Source: Achromobacter arsenitoxydans SY8 (GTDB lineage: Bacteria > Pseudomonadota > Gammaproteobacteria > Burkholderiales > Burkholderiaceae_B). From it: DNA of 64,000 nt. A model generated the notes under the pieces. It saw nothing but the letters and a program-made list of their open reading frames with translations. It did not search any database and was not told where the DNA came from. Made by a program: the position numbers and the translations under genes. Positions 7,758-18,038 of the stretch are shown in pieces. Numbering within the stretch: position 1 is the first letter of the stretch; each line of letters opens with the position of its first letter. The stretch lies in the NCBI RefSeq assembly GCF_000236785.1, contig NZ_AGUF01000073.1:85498-149497 (forward strand), read 5' to 3'.

Positions 7758-10700
7758 TCAATTGCCGAACAGCGTCCGGTAGACCAGAGAGATCCCGTTG
7801 ACCGAACCGCCCTTCAAATCCAGGGACAGTCCCCGAGCCAGGCGGTAACTGGCGCGCCCCACCGTGTCGCTGCCAGACAGCGCCTGCTCGACGCTCAGCG
7901 TGATGCCGTTGGCGAAGTTCTTGCTGGCCACCAGGAACTGGGTGGAGAGATCGCTGTTGATATCCCTGTTCACGTTGCCGGCCACGGTGCGGTCGGGCAG
8001 GATGCTGCCCGAACTGCCCATGTTGCCCGTGCGCACGGCGACGTCGTCCAGCCCGAACTGCTTATAGAAAGGCTGTCCGCCGCCCAACAACGCGGTGCCG
8101 ATGGACACCAGCAGGGCTGCGTCGCCGCCGCTTTCATCGGGGCCGCGGCCCAGCAGCAGCCAGGACAGTTTTTCGACGTCGCTCACCTCGGGATAGGACA
8201 CCAGGTCGATGCGCGGCCGCTGGGCCGTGCCCACCACGCGCACGCCCGCCTCTACCAGTTCGCCGGTGCGCAGGGCCTCGATGTCCAGGATGGGATTGTC
8301 CAGGCGCCCCTGGAACGTCAGCGTGCCCCGGCTCAGCCGCAACCGCTGCCCGTAGGCCTCGATGCCGCCGCCGCGGGTGCGCAACTGGCCCCAACCCGTC
8401 AGGCGGCCGTCATTCAGCCGGATCTGGATGGCGCCCAGCAAGCCGGCGTCCAGCCCCATGCCGGTGATGTAGAACCGCGGTCCCATGTCGAACTTGAGGT
8501 CCATGGAGGTCTGCAGGGGCGTCGAGATCTTCGACGCGTCCTCGCCCGCCCGGATCACCCGGACATCGTCGTCCAGCGAGGGCACGCCCTGCAGGATCTC
8601 CAGGCTGAACCAGCCCGCGTCGGCCGTCAGGTTCCCGACGATATCCAGGCGCGGCATGGCGGCCCTGACCTCGACGGTGCCGGACACCATGGCGTAGCGG
8701 TCCGACCGCTGCAACGCGGGAAAGCGATGCAGCGTCAGTTTGACCGTGCCGCCGCCGTCCATGATGTTCCAGTCGCCCTTGGCTTCGGCATACCCGCCCT
8801 TCGCCCCGGGATTGGTCGTGATCCACTCCTTGGTGCGCCATTCCGCCGGCATGACGCGCAGCGACGCCGGGAAGCGCAGGCTGTCCAGCACCAGCCGCTG
8901 TCCGTCCAGCCGGGCGGACAGCGTGCCGTCGAGCAGCCGCACGCCATCGTCGATGCGCACCAGCCGCAGTTTGTCGCCCCGGATGTTGCCGGTCGCGTTC
9001 CACTGGCCGGCAAGCGTGCCCTGCACGTCGATGTTGGCGTTGAGCGTGCCGCCGACCTCCATCGTGTCGCCCACGAACAGGCCCACCCAGGCCAGGTCGG
9101 CGATGTCGGCATTCAGGCGGGCCCGCAGCGGCTGTCGCGCGTCCAGTGCCATGCCGCCCTGGGCGTCTACGGCCAGCACCGCCGTCCCGGTCCCGTTGAC
9201 CGAGCCCATCTTGTCGGTGGCCAGATCGAGCCGGGCGTCCAGCCGGCTGGCGTTGGCCGACGTGGGCGTGGCGGTCAGCTCCAGCGCCAGGGTCTTCACG
9301 CCCAGCGGGATGGGGGGATCGCCCGGAATCAGCAGGTCGCCGGAACGGCGGGCGATCCTTGCCCTGCCGCCCAAGCGCCCGTCGAATTTCAGGTCCCACA
9401 GCAGATCCAGCGCGATGCGCCGCTGGCCCTCGGGCACCATGGCGTTCACCCTGCCCTCGTTTTTGCCCAGCTTGGCCGCCGCTTCAGGATCGAACGCGCC
9501 GACCACCTGGCGCGCCATGGCGGCGGAAATAACGAGGTTATCGGCCTGGCCGGCCGTTTCCCAGCGCTTGCCGCCCCCACGCGATCCTTGATGCGCCACG
9601 GTCAGGCGTTCCTTGCCGGGCAGCGTCAGGCTGAACGCGGTCTGGCCGACCTGCCACTGCCATTGCGGCGCGACGGCCGACGGCAGAAAGCTCAGCGTCA
9701 CCGGCCGGTCCGCCGACACGGCAAAACCTGCGGTATCGGCGGACAGCCGGGAAAACGAGCCGCGCCAGCCGGCGAGCGCGGCATCGGGCTGTCCGGCGGG
9801 GCCTCTGCCCCAGCCGCCGGCGAACGTAAGATTGGCCTGCGCGCGCGCCTGTCCGATCACACCGGGACGCGGATTGGGCGGGGTGTAGCTGGCCGTGATT
9901 TCGCCCCGATGAGAGGCGACCGAACCATCAAGCCTGGCCCTCACGTCCGCGCCGCCCGGCAGGTCGGGCCAGAAGGCGTCCAACTGGGGCGCTTGCGCGT
10001 CCAGCGTGACGGCGCCGCCCGCCGCCTCCAGTTCGCCTGTCGCGCGAACGCGGTTGCGCCCAAGCCGCAAGTCCACGTCCAAGCCGTGGATCCGCAAGCC
10101 CGCCAGCGGATCCAGCTCGGGATCCGGCGCGGCGGTTCCGCCGGGCGCCGCCGCGGCGACATCCACCTGCGCCTTCACAGCGCCGCTCAGCGGCTGGCGG
10201 TTCCAGCGGCTGCCCTCTTCGAAGCGAAGGTCAACGGCAGCCTGGCGCAGTTGGCTCAGATTTTCGATCTCGGCCCGCACGTCGGCGCGCACGGTCAGCA
10301 CCGCCGGCGGAATGGCGCTGCCCGCCCATGGCCCCAAGTCCAGGCGCTGCGCATCGAGCGACCCGATGATCCGGTCGCGGCCGGGGACATCGCCCGCCTG
10401 CAGGTCGAACTGCGCGGCGAGCGTCGATTTATCGGGCAACTGCGCGCGCGCCCGAGCGCTGCGCAGCACCAGCGCCGTGCGAGGCGCCAAGTCGGCCACC
10501 ACGTCCAGCACCAGATTGGAACCGGTGCCGTCCAACTTGGCCTGGATGCCGTCCAGCGACCCCGCGGCGTCGGCGCGCAGCACGACCAGGCAAGCAGGCG
10601 CGGGCGGCCCCATCGGCGCGGCCGCGGCGGCAGGAGTCTGCGCGCTGTTGCCCTTGGCCTCCGCGGCGGCGCCGGCCCGGCCCTTGGACGCCTCGTTTGC

Positions 10701-11507
10701 CCTGGACTTGGCGCCGCCCCTGGCCGCCCCATCCGCCTTGGGCCTGGCCTGGTTTTTAGCCGGCTCATCAGCGTTGGGCTTGGCCTGCCCGGCCACCGGC
10801 CCGAACACGCCGCTCAGCCGGTCTGCCTGGCACAGCGGCGACTCGGGCCCCGAGCCTCGCGCCGTTACGTCCAGGCGCGCCGCGAAGGGCCAGGGATCGG
10901 CCATGCCCTGCAGGTCCGCCTGACCGGTCACGTCCGCCTGGCCCACCTCGTGCCCGACGCGCAGGCTGGCGATGCGCAACTGCGCGCCCTGTTTGCCCGC
11001 GGCGAAGGTGGCGCTCAGGTCGTTCAGCGTAACGGGCAGCGGCTGGCCGTCCTGGATGAACTGGAAGTCGCCCAGCGCCAGCCGGTCCACGGCGATGGTT
11101 ACCGGCAATTCCGGCAGGGTGAAAGGCGCGTCGCTGTCATCGGCAGGCGGTTCCTCGGGCGCGGACGTCATCGCGACGCGAACCGACCCCGCCGAGACAT
11201 TGCGCACATGCAGCAGCCGGTCCCCCAGCGCGCGCCAGCGCACCACCAGATTGAGGTCGCTGATGTCGATGCGCGTGCCGCCCGTTTCAAGCTCCAGCCG
11301 GCCTACGGACACGCCCCGCAGGATCGAGCCGCGCACGTCCAGCGCCTGCCCGTTCAATTGCTGGGCGGCGGTGGTCAGCAGCAAACGCGTGCCATTCTGC
11401 GACGCGGCCAGCCAGAACAGGAAGCCCGCCGCCAGCACGGCCAGCATGGCAAGCCCCGGCAGCCACCAGACCAGCACATGGCGCAGGAATTTCCGCAGAA
11501 TCCTCAA
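7758..11507 (-). CDS. tamB: TamB, inner-membrane-anchored translocation and assembly protein
   Basis: The 1249-residue product matches the TamB/DUF490 family in size and layout. A single hydrophobic anchor lies at residues about 11-34, followed by a long periplasmic beta-rich body and the conserved C-terminal TamB domain (about 900-1249) ending SVNGISLVYRTLFGN. TamB works with TamA in inserting some outer-membrane proteins and in moving phospholipids between the two membranes. It overlaps the tamA stop by 4 bp, confirming the pairing. An unusual Ala/Lys/Pro-rich segment at residues about 240-303 looks like a disordered insert in the body. The start ATG lies inside the end of tamA, which favours translational coupling. 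Confidence 0.93.
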   Translation of the reverse strand: MRILRKFLRHVLVWWLPGLAMLAVLAAGFLFWLAASQNGTRLLLTTAAQQLNGQALDVRGSILRGVSVGRLELETGGTRIDISDLNLVVRWRALGDRLLHVRNVSAGSVRVAMTSAPEEPPADDSDAPFTLPELPVTIAVDRLALGDFQFIQDGQPLPVTLNDLSATFAAGKQGAQLRIASLRVGHEVGQADVTGQADLQGMADPWPFAARLDVTARGSGPESPLCQADRLSGVFGPVAGQAKPNADEPAKNQARPKADGAARGGAKSRANEASKGRAGAAAEAKGNSAQTPAAAAAPMGPPAPACLVVLRADAAGSLDGIQAKLDGTGSNLVLDVVADLAPRTALVLRSARARAQLPDKSTLAAQFDLQAGDVPGRDRIIGSLDAQRLDLGPWAGSAIPPAVLTVRADVRAEIENLSQLRQAAVDLRFEEGSRWNRQPLSGAVKAQVDVAAAAPGGTAAPDPELDPLAGLRIHGLDVDLRLGRNRVRATGELEAAGGAVTLDAQAPQLDAFWPDLPGGADVRARLDGSVASHRGEITASYTPPNPRPGVIGQARAQANLTFAGGWGRGPAGQPDAALAGWRGSFSRLSADTAGFAVSADRPVTLSFLPSAVAPQWQWQVGQTAFSLTLPGKERLTVAHQGSRGGGKRWETAGQADNLVISAAMARQVVGAFDPEAAAKLGKNEGRVNAMVPEGQRRIALDLLWDLKFDGRLGGRARIARRSGDLLIPGDPPIPLGVKTLALELTATPTSANASRLDARLDLATDKMGSVNGTGTAVLAVDAQGGMALDARQPLRARLNADIADLAWVGLFVGDTMEVGGTLNANIDVQGTLAGQWNATGNIRGDKLRLVRIDDGVRLLDGTLSARLDGQRLVLDSLRFPASLRVMPAEWRTKEWITTNPGAKGGYAEAKGDWNIMDGGGTVKLTLHRFPALQRSDRYAMVSGTVEVRAAMPRLDIVGNLTADAGWFSLEILQGVPSLDDDVRVIRAGEDASKISTPLQTSMDLKFDMGPRFYITGMGLDAGLLGAIQIRLNDGRLTGWGQLRTRGGGIEAYGQRLRLSRGTLTFQGRLDNPILDIEALRTGELVEAGVRVVGTAQRPRIDLVSYPEVSDVEKLSWLLLGRGPDESGGDAALLVSIGTALLGGGQPFYKQFGLDDVAVRTGNMGSSGSILPDRTVAGNVNRDINSDLSTQFLVASKNFANGITLSVEQALSGSDTVGRASYRLARGLSLDLKGGSVNGISLVYRTLFGN

Positions 11508-13396
11508 AACGCGATCCCCAACGAGAAATGCAGGCGCAGGTCGCGTTCGCGCTGGCCGTAGGCCACGTCCAGGAACAGCGGGCCGGCCGGCGTGCGCACG
11601 CGGGCGCCGACGCCGTAGCCGACCGACATCTTCATGTCGCCAAAAGACTCCGCGGCGTCGCCCGCGTCGACGAATACGCCCATGCCCCAGCGTTCATCGA
11701 AGTAATGGTCGTATTCAATGCTGCCGACGAGCAGCGTGGGCGCGCCCACGACCGCGTTGTCGCGATGCACGCCGATGCTCTGGTAGCGGTAGCCGCGGAT
11801 GGAACGCGCGCCGCCGGTGCGGAAGCCGAAATCGTCGGGCACCTGCACATCGCCGTTGGACCACACCCGCCCGACCTCGGCGCGGATCATCAGCACGTCC
11901 AGCTTGCCGATCGGCCACCATTTCTGGCCGCGCAGCCTCAGCCGGGTGTAGGGCTCGCCCGTATCCAGCGTGACGCCGACGCCGCCGCCCACGGAAATCA
12001 GGTTGCCTTCGCGCGGGTCGTATTTGTTGTCGACGTCGCGGCGCAGCCATTCGGCGGTGAGCGTCGCCGTGGGCAGCGTGAAGCTGTCGCCGCCGTCGAT
12101 CTTGACGTGATCCTGCGCCAGCAGCGCGCCCCAGCGCGTTTCGTATTCGACCCGGCTGTCGCCCGCCCCCTTGCGTTCCTGGGAGCGCGTGGCGCCCAGC
12201 GCGTAGCGGGTGACTTCCAGGCCCTGGATGTCGGAACGGTCGGCCAGGATCCCGACGGAATCGCGGTATCCGCGTTCCGTGGGCGGCAGGAGGATATCCA
12301 GGAAGGCGCGTTGGCGCAGGCGGTCGACACCGAAGCCGGTTTCCATGGTGACGGGCTGGCCGAACACCACGTTCTGGCGATACAGGGACTCCACGCGCAC
12401 GCCGGCCTCGTCGTCCACGCCGATCGAGGCGGAAAAACGCTTGGGCGGCGCTTCGACCACGCGCACCTGCACCGGCAGCGTGACTTCGCCGTCGGAATCG
12501 AACTGGGCCGGCGGCGGCGGCATGCCGCCCGATACCGTCGGATCTCCGGCCGGCGCGGCGGCCGCAGCGTCTTCGGAACCCGGCGCGCGCGCGCGGTCGG
12601 AAATGGGGTCCGTGGGCTGCTGCGTGTCGCCGGGCTGCTCCAGCGACACGAACGCGCCCCGGAAGAAGGCGGTGGACTGCAGGTCCTGCTGCCACTGGTC
12701 CAGACGGTTCTGGTCAAAGGCCGCGCCCACGTTGTAGCGGACGTAGCGGTCGATGAGCGTTTCCGGCACGCGCTTGAGCCCGGTCGTGTTGAGTTCGCCC
12801 ATGCGGACTTGCGGCCCGCTGTCGATCGACACGTGCAGGCTGGCGGTGGCCTTGTCGGCGTTGATGTCGGCCCGGGAAGACGTCATGCGCGCCAGCAGGA
12901 AGTCGCGCGTGGACACGTCGTCCAGCAGCGTCGCCTTGGCCCGGTTCCAGTCGCTGTTGATGAACGGCTGCCCTTCCTTGAGCCGCCAGTCGTCGCGCAG
13001 CCGCTGCACGCGCTGCGCATATTCGGGGCGCGTGATGCGGCCCGAAAATTCCAAGTTGACGGACTCCACGACCGTGCGCTTACCCGGCACGATGGCGATG
13101 TCCCAGGTTTCGCCGCCGATGTCGGTGCCGGCTTCCAGCGTGACCTTGGGCGAAAAATAACCCTGGGTGGCCAGGGCGGCCAGCGTCGCGTCGCGCGCGC
13201 GCCGGCGCAAGCGGTTGATTTCACCGCCGTCCTGGTCTTCCGCCAGCCGCGCGATCGCGTCAACGGCCTGGGTGATCGCCTGCAGCGCCGCAGGAGGCAC
13301 GCCCCCGGGGTCCACGATGATTTCCGGGCGCTTGGCCAATGCGTCGCCCGCCATCACGCACAATCCTGCCAAGAAGGCGCGGGCAGCCCACCGCAT
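11504..13396 (-). CDS. tamA: TamA, Omp85-family outer-membrane assembly factor
   Basis: The 630-residue product starts with a Sec signal peptide (MRWAARAFLAGLCVMAGDALA, cleavage near residue 21). N-terminal POTRA-type repeats cover about residues 30-330, and a 16-strand Omp85 beta-barrel covers about 330-630. The barrel ends LDVAYGQRERDLRLHFSLGIAF, with the C-terminal phenylalanine required for outer-membrane sorting. The lid-lock segment FGFRTGGARSIRGYRYQSIG contains the RGY motif typical of Omp85 proteins. A low-complexity Pro/Ala/Asp stretch interrupts the last POTRA region near residues 250-300, longer than in the E. coli protein. tamB follows with a 4-bp overlap. Confidence 0.93.
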   Translation of the reverse strand: MRWAARAFLAGLCVMAGDALAKRPEIIVDPGGVPPAALQAITQAVDAIARLAEDQDGGEINRLRRRARDATLAALATQGYFSPKVTLEAGTDIGGETWDIAIVPGKRTVVESVNLEFSGRITRPEYAQRVQRLRDDWRLKEGQPFINSDWNRAKATLLDDVSTRDFLLARMTSSRADINADKATASLHVSIDSGPQVRMGELNTTGLKRVPETLIDRYVRYNVGAAFDQNRLDQWQQDLQSTAFFRGAFVSLEQPGDTQQPTDPISDRARAPGSEDAAAAAPAGDPTVSGGMPPPPAQFDSDGEVTLPVQVRVVEAPPKRFSASIGVDDEAGVRVESLYRQNVVFGQPVTMETGFGVDRLRQRAFLDILLPPTERGYRDSVGILADRSDIQGLEVTRYALGATRSQERKGAGDSRVEYETRWGALLAQDHVKIDGGDSFTLPTATLTAEWLRRDVDNKYDPREGNLISVGGGVGVTLDTGEPYTRLRLRGQKWWPIGKLDVLMIRAEVGRVWSNGDVQVPDDFGFRTGGARSIRGYRYQSIGVHRDNAVVGAPTLLVGSIEYDHYFDERWGMGVFVDAGDAAESFGDMKMSVGYGVGARVRTPAGPLFLDVAYGQRERDLRLHFSLGIAF

Positions 13397-13399
13397 GCT

Positions 13400-14488
13400 T
13401 CAGTGCGGTTGCTGCACGACGATGGAGGGGAATTTCCCGGCCATATCGCGCGGCAGTGCGGCAACCCCGGCCGCCAGCTTTCTTGCGATGGCGCGATACA
13501 GGGCTGCGGCCTCGCTGCCCGCATCCGACACGACCGTCGGGGTGCCGGCATCGGTCTGCTCGCGGATCGCAAGGGTCAGCGGCAGGCTGCCGAGCCACGG
13601 CGTCTGGTATTGCTCGGCCATGCGCTGGCCGCCGCCCTCGCCGAAGATGTGCTCGGCGTGCCCGCATTGCGAGCAGATGTGGATGGCCATGTTCTCGACC
13701 ACGCCCAGGATGGGCACTTCCACCTTCTGGAACATGCGCAGGCCCTTGCGGGCGTCGAGCAGCGCGACGTCCTGCGGCGTCGTGACGATGACCGCGCCGA
13801 CGACCGGCACCTTTTGCGCCAGGGTCAGCGCCACGTCGCCCGTGCCGGGCGGCATGTCGACGATCAGGTAGTCCAGATCGCGCCAGTTGGTCTGGCGCAG
13901 CAGCTGTTCCAGCGCCTGCGTGACCATCGGGCCGCGCCAGATGGCGGGCGAATCGGCATCAATCAGGAAGCCGATGGAATTGGCCTGCAGGCCGTGGCCG
14001 GTGAGCGGCTCCATACTCTTGTTGTCCAGGCTCTCGGGACGGCCCGAGATGCCCAGCATCGTCGGCACGCTGGGGCCGTAGATGTCCGCGTCCAGCAGGC
14101 CGACCTTGGCGCCTTCGGCCGCCAGGGCCAATGCCAGGTTCACGGCCGTGGTGCTCTTGCCCACGCCGCCCTTGCCGGAGGCCACGGCAATAATGTTGCG
14201 CACGTTGGGCAAGGGCTTCAGGCCCTTCTGCACCGCATGGGCGGCGACCTTCCAGGTGACGGATACCTGCGCGTCGGTCACGCCCGCCTGGGCCAGGGCC
14301 CGGACGGCGAGATCGCGGATCTGTTCGCGGACGGCGTCGGCGGGATAACCCAGCTCCAGCGCCAGCGCGACTCGGCCGCCACTCAGCTGAATGTCACGAT
14401 CTTTTACAGAAACACCCAAATCCAAACCGGTATTCGGGTCTTGCACGGCGCGCAGCGCAGCGCGGATGTGTTCTATCGTTATACTCAT
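13400..14488 (-). CDS. apbC: iron-sulfur cluster carrier protein ApbC/Mrp
   Basis: The frame is open from 14731, but homology begins at MSITIEHIRAALRAVQDPNTG, giving 362 residues. Residues 1-80 are the MIP18/DUF59 domain. Residues 95-355 are the P-loop ATPase, with Walker A ASGKGGVGKST at about 103-113 and DADIYGPSVP soon after. A CxxC pair (HICSQCGHAEHIFGEGGG) binds the transferable 4Fe-4S cluster. The protein loads Fe-S clusters onto apo-enzymes. Its position divergent from metG is the same as in E. coli (mrp-metG), which supports the call. tamA lies 3 bp downstream. Confidence 0.95.
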   Translation of the reverse strand: MSITIEHIRAALRAVQDPNTGLDLGVSVKDRDIQLSGGRVALALELGYPADAVREQIRDLAVRALAQAGVTDAQVSVTWKVAAHAVQKGLKPLPNVRNIIAVASGKGGVGKSTTAVNLALALAAEGAKVGLLDADIYGPSVPTMLGISGRPESLDNKSMEPLTGHGLQANSIGFLIDADSPAIWRGPMVTQALEQLLRQTNWRDLDYLIVDMPPGTGDVALTLAQKVPVVGAVIVTTPQDVALLDARKGLRMFQKVEVPILGVVENMAIHICSQCGHAEHIFGEGGGQRMAEQYQTPWLGSLPLTLAIREQTDAGTPTVVSDAGSEAAALYRAIARKLAAGVAALPRDMAGKFPSIVVQQPH

Positions 14489-14588
14489 GTCACTATGGTT
14501 CCGTAGGCAGCGCGGTTCGAAGGGCCGCCATCCCCTCAAGGATAGCGGATACACGGGAACCTTTCGCTGCGTTTTGCATCCGACATTC

Positions 14589-14864
14589 ATGACCAACACA
14601 CTTATCCGCTTCTTTCGTGCCGTCCTATTCGCCGCCCTGGCCCTGATCGGCATGGCGATGGCGCTGGTGTTCATGCTTTCCACGGCAATCGCCGTGGCGA
14701 TCCTGTACGTGGTCGCCAAGGTCCGCGGCAAGCCCTTCGGCGTTCGCGCCTATTGGAGCCAGCGTCAGGGTGCCCGTCCGGGCCCCTTCCAATCCGCCAG
14801 CGCCCCGTTCGCCACGCAACCGCGCGGCGACGTCATCGACGTCGAGGCCCGCGAAATCCGCTGA
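14589..14864 (+). CDS. small membrane protein of unknown function
   Basis: The 91-residue product has one long or two short hydrophobic helices at residues about 8-43, including ALIGMAMALVFMLSTAIAVAILYVVAKVRG. A soluble Arg/Gln/Pro-rich tail follows, ending DVIDVEAREIR. The frame is open from 14391, but the ATG at 14589 leaves a sensible promoter gap to the divergent apbC gene. No family is recognised by eye. It lies 221 bp upstream of metG on the same strand. Codon bias is like that of its neighbours, and it looks like a real conserved orphan. Confidence 0.6.
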   Translation: MTNTLIRFFRAVLFAALALIGMAMALVFMLSTAIAVAILYVVAKVRGKPFGVRAYWSQRQGARPGPFQSASAPFATQPRGDVIDVEAREIR

Positions 14865-15085
14865 CGGCGGTTTTCCACCGTGCTTGCGCCGCCACCGGCG
14901 CAAGCTGGCCGTTGCGTACCGCGCAATTGCGGCCCCAACCGCCCCGGCCCCACCCTCAACCCGCCTGATTCGCGCCGCCGCGATGGGCGGGTTGCGTTGT
15001 TTCCGGCAGGGCGCAAGCAAGTCCGCGCGCTTGCCCTAAAATGGCCGGCCATATCCTTTTTCCCCTCAACCCTCTGTCGACAACC

Positions 15086-17152
15086 ATGTCTCGCACCCTT
15101 TTTGTCACCACTGCGCTGCCCTACGCCAACGGATCTTTCCACATCGGCCACATCATGGAGTACATCCAGGCCGATATCTGGGTTCGTTCGATGCGAATGG
15201 CGGGCCACACGGTGCATTTCGTGGGTGCCGACGACGCGCACGGCGCGCCGATCATGCTGAAGGCTGAGAAAGAAGGCATTACGCCCCAGGCGCTGGTCGC
15301 CCGCTATGCGGCCGAGCGGCCGCAATACCTGAACGGCTTCCACATCCGTTTCGACCACTGGCACTCTACCGATTCGGCCGAGAACGTCGCCCTGTCGCAC
15401 GACATCTATCGCGCACTGAAGGCCCAGGACCTGATCGAAACGCGCTCCATCGAGCAGTTCTACGATCCGGTCAAGGGCATGTTCCTGGCCGACCGCTACA
15501 TCAAGGGCGAATGCCCCAAGTGCCACGCCAAGGACCAGTACGGCGATTCCTGCGAGGTCTGCGGCGCGGTCTATGCGCCCACCGAACTGATCAACCCCTA
15601 TTCCGCGCTGACCGGCGCCACGCCCGTCCTCAAGTCGTCCGACCACTTCTTCTTCAAGCTGTCCGATCCGCGCTGCGTGGAATTCCTGCAGCAATGGACC
15701 ACCGGCTCGAACAAGCAGGGCAGCAAGCACCTGCAGCCTGAAATGCTTGCCAAGACGCGCGAGTGGCTGGGCGCCGAAGACGGCGAGGCCAAGCTGGGCG
15801 ACTGGGACATCTCGCGCGACGCGCCCTATTTCGGCATCGAGATCCCGGACGCGCCGGGCAAGTACTTCTACGTGTGGCTGGACGCGCCGGTGGGCTACCT
15901 GGCGTCGCTGAAGTCGTACTGCGAAGTCAAGGGCATGGATTTCGACGCCCTGCTCGACCCCAACGGCGACACGGAGCAGGTCCACTTCATCGGCAAGGAC
16001 ATCGTGTACTTCCACGCGCTGTTCTGGCCCGCGATGCTGAAATTCGCCGGACGCAAGACGCCGGACGCCGTCAACGTGCACGGCTTCATCACCGTCAGCG
16101 GCGAAAAGATGTCCAAGAGCCGCGGCACCGGCATCTCGCCGCTGCGCTACCTGGAAATCGGCATGAACGCCGAATGGATGCGCTACTACATCGCCGCCAA
16201 GCTGAACGCGCGGGTCGAAGACATGGACTTCAACCCCGAGGACTTCATCGCGCGCGTCAACAGCGACCTGGTCGGCAAGTACGTCAACATCGCCAGCCGC
16301 GCCGCCAGCTTCATCACGAAGCACTTCGACGGCGTGCTGGGCTACTCGGGCGACACCACCGCGCTGGCCGCGGAATACGCCGAACAGGCCGAATCCATCC
16401 GCGCCGCGTTCGAAGCGCGCGAGTACAACCGCGCCATCCGCGAAATCATGGCCTATGCCGACCGCATCAATCAGGCGTTCGACACCGCGCAGCCGTGGGT
16501 GCTGGCCAAGGGCATCGCCACCGCCGACGACGCGCAGAAGGCCGCGCTGCAGGACATCTGCTCGCGCTCGCTGGCCGGCTTCAAGGCCCTGTCCGTGATG
16601 CTGGCGCCGGTGCTGCCGGCGCTGGCCGAACGCGTGGCCCTGGAGCTGTTCGGCGCCCAGGCGCCGTTCACCTGGGCCGACGCCTCGGTGCTGCCGCAGC
16701 GCGTCGCGCCGTTCAAGCACCTGATGCAGCGCGTCGAACCGCAGATGCTCGAAGACCTGTTCGAGCCGCCCGCCGCGCCCGTCGTGGTGCCTGGCGGCGA
16801 ACCGCTGGCCGACACCATCTCCATCGACGACTTCGCGCGCGTCGACCTGCGCATCGCGCAGATCGTCAACTGCGAGCATGTCGACGGTTCCACCAAGCTG
16901 CTGCGCCTGACGCTGGACGTGGGCGAAGGCCGCCACCGCAACGTGTTCTCGGGCATCAAGTCGGCCTACAAGCCGGAAGACCTGATCGGCAAACTGACGG
17001 TCATGGTGGCCAACCTGGCCCCGCGCAAGATGAAGTTCGGCGTATCCGAAGGCATGGTGCTGGCCGCCAGCCATGCAGACGAAGCCGTCGACGCCGGCAT
17101 CTACGTGCTTGAGCCCTTCCCCGGCGCCAAGCCCGGCATGCGCGTGCGCTGA
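15086..17152 (+). CDS. metG: methionyl-tRNA synthetase
   Basis: The class I aminoacyl-tRNA synthetase charges tRNA-Met and initiator tRNA with methionine. It has 688 residues from [16 protein letters not shown]. The HIGH signature is at 19-22 (FHIGH), a zinc knuckle has the pairs CPKC and CEVC, and the catalytic KMSKS loop is at 341-345. An anticodon-binding helical domain lies in the middle. A C-terminal EMAP/Trbp111-like tRNA-binding domain occupies about 580-688 ([22 protein letters not shown] onward), which makes it the long dimeric MetG1-type form. A frame extension to 15041 is unlikely because family homology begins at 15086. A strong terminator follows. Confidence 0.97.
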   Translation: MSRTLFVTTALPYANGSFHIGHIMEYIQADIWVRSMRMAGHTVHFVGADDAHGAPIMLKAEKEGITPQALVARYAAERPQYLNGFHIRFDHWHSTDSAENVALSHDIYRALKAQDLIETRSIEQFYDPVKGMFLADRYIKGECPKCHAKDQYGDSCEVCGAVYAPTELINPYSALTGATPVLKSSDHFFFKLSDPRCVEFLQQWTTGSNKQGSKHLQPEMLAKTREWLGAEDGEAKLGDWDISRDAPYFGIEIPDAPGKYFYVWLDAPVGYLASLKSYCEVKGMDFDALLDPNGDTEQVHFIGKDIVYFHALFWPAMLKFAGRKTPDAVNVHGFITVSGEKMSKSRGTGISPLRYLEIGMNAEWMRYYIAAKLNARVEDMDFNPEDFIARVNSDLVGKYVNIASRAASFITKHFDGVLGYSGDTTALAAEYAEQAESIRAAFEAREYNRAIREIMAYADRINQAFDTAQPWVLAKGIATADDAQKAALQDICSRSLAGFKALSVMLAPVLPALAERVALELFGAQAPFTWADASVLPQRVAPFKHLMQRVEPQMLEDLFEPPAAPVVVPGGEPLADTISIDDFARVDLRIAQIVNCEHVDGSTKLLRLTLDVGEGRHRNVFSGIKSAYKPEDLIGKLTVMVANLAPRKMKFGVSEGMVLAASHADEAVDAGIYVLEPFPGAKPGMRVR

Positions 17153-17171
17153 TCCGCCTGACGCCTCAAGC

Positions 17172-17204
17172 AAAAGAGCCCGCATCGCGGGCTCTTTTTT
17201 TGTT
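17172..17204. terminator. rho-independent terminator after metG
   Basis: AAAAGAGCCCGC and GCGGGCTCTTTT form a 12-bp stem around ATC (about 17173-17199), with further T residues after it and A residues before it. It lies between convergent metG and trhO and can work in both directions. Confidence 0.9.
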
Positions 17205-17215
17205 TGCGGAACAGG

Positions 17216-17953
17216 CTAGGCGTTGCTGGGCGCCAGCGCCGGGTCCAGCGAGACGCGCTCGTCGAACACGAAGCACTTGCCTTCGTAGCCCGGGCCGCCA
17301 GTTTCCTCGAAGTATTTGAGGATGCCGCCGTCGAGCTGGTAGACATTCTGGATGCCGGCCTCGTTCATGTAGATGGCGGCCTTTTCGCAGCGGATGCCGC
17401 CGGTGCAGAAACTGACCACCGTCTTGCCTTCAAGCTGCGCGCGGTTCGCCTGCACCGCGTCGGGAAACTGCGTAAAGCGGTCGATACGCCAGTCGATGGC
17501 GTTCTTGAACGTGCCCTCGTCCACCTCGAAGGCGTTGCGCGTGTCCAGCATCACCACCGGGCGGCCGGCATCGTCGGCCCCCTGCTCCAGCCAGCGCGCC
17601 AAGGTTTGCGCATCGACGCCCGGCGCGCGGCCCGCGGCGGGACGTATCGCCGGATGGTTCATCCGGATGATCTCGCGCTTGATCTTGACCAGCAGCTTGC
17701 GGAACGGCACGTCGCCGCTGTAGCTGAACTTGACCTCCAGGTCGGCGAAGCGCGCGTCGGCGCGCAGTTCCAGGAGGAACGCGTCGATCGCGTCGGCCGC
17801 GCCCGCCAGAAACAGGTTGATGCCTTCCTCGGCCAACAGGATGGTGCCTTTGAGCCCGGCGTCGCCCGCCAAGCCCAGCAGGCGGGTGCGCAATTCAGGC
17901 AGGGAATCCAGCGGAACGAACTTGTAGGCGGCGATATTGACGACGGGAGTCAT
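17216..17953 (-). CDS. trhO: tRNA uridine-34 hydroxylase (rhodanese-related, YceA/TrhO family)
   Basis: TrhO uses oxygen to hydroxylate uridine 34 of several tRNAs, the first step to 5-methoxy- or carboxymethoxyuridine. The 245-residue product has the N-terminal acylphosphatase-like domain (residues 1-95, YKFVPLDSL to [12 protein letters not shown]) and the rhodanese domain (115-225). The active loop is [13 protein letters not shown] with Cys183, the CTGGIRCEK signature that separates TrhO from ordinary rhodaneses. E. coli TrhO is about 350 residues and has an extra C-terminal cysteine-rich region; here the protein ends soon after the rhodanese domain, as in other short forms. The gene is convergent with metG. 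Confidence 0.88.
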   Translation of the reverse strand: MTPVVNIAAYKFVPLDSLPELRTRLLGLAGDAGLKGTILLAEEGINLFLAGAADAIDAFLLELRADARFADLEVKFSYSGDVPFRKLLVKIKREIIRMNHPAIRPAAGRAPGVDAQTLARWLEQGADDAGRPVVMLDTRNAFEVDEGTFKNAIDWRIDRFTQFPDAVQANRAQLEGKTVVSFCTGGIRCEKAAIYMNEAGIQNVYQLDGGILKYFEETGGPGYEGKCFVFDERVSLDPALAPSNA

Positions 17954-18038
17954 GGCAAAGCGGTGAAAAACGGGCGGCGAAGCCCGTAATAGTAATCGCT
18001 GGGCGCCCCGACCCGCCCGCGCCCCTGCTTGAGGAAGC

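Noticed and set aside
8727-14506. Two very long plus-strand frames (944 and 992 codons)
   Set aside because: They are antisense to tamB and tamA-apbC, whose products match known families.
14765-17185. 806-codon minus-strand frame
   Set aside because: It is antisense to metG, which has HIGH, zinc and KMSKS motifs.
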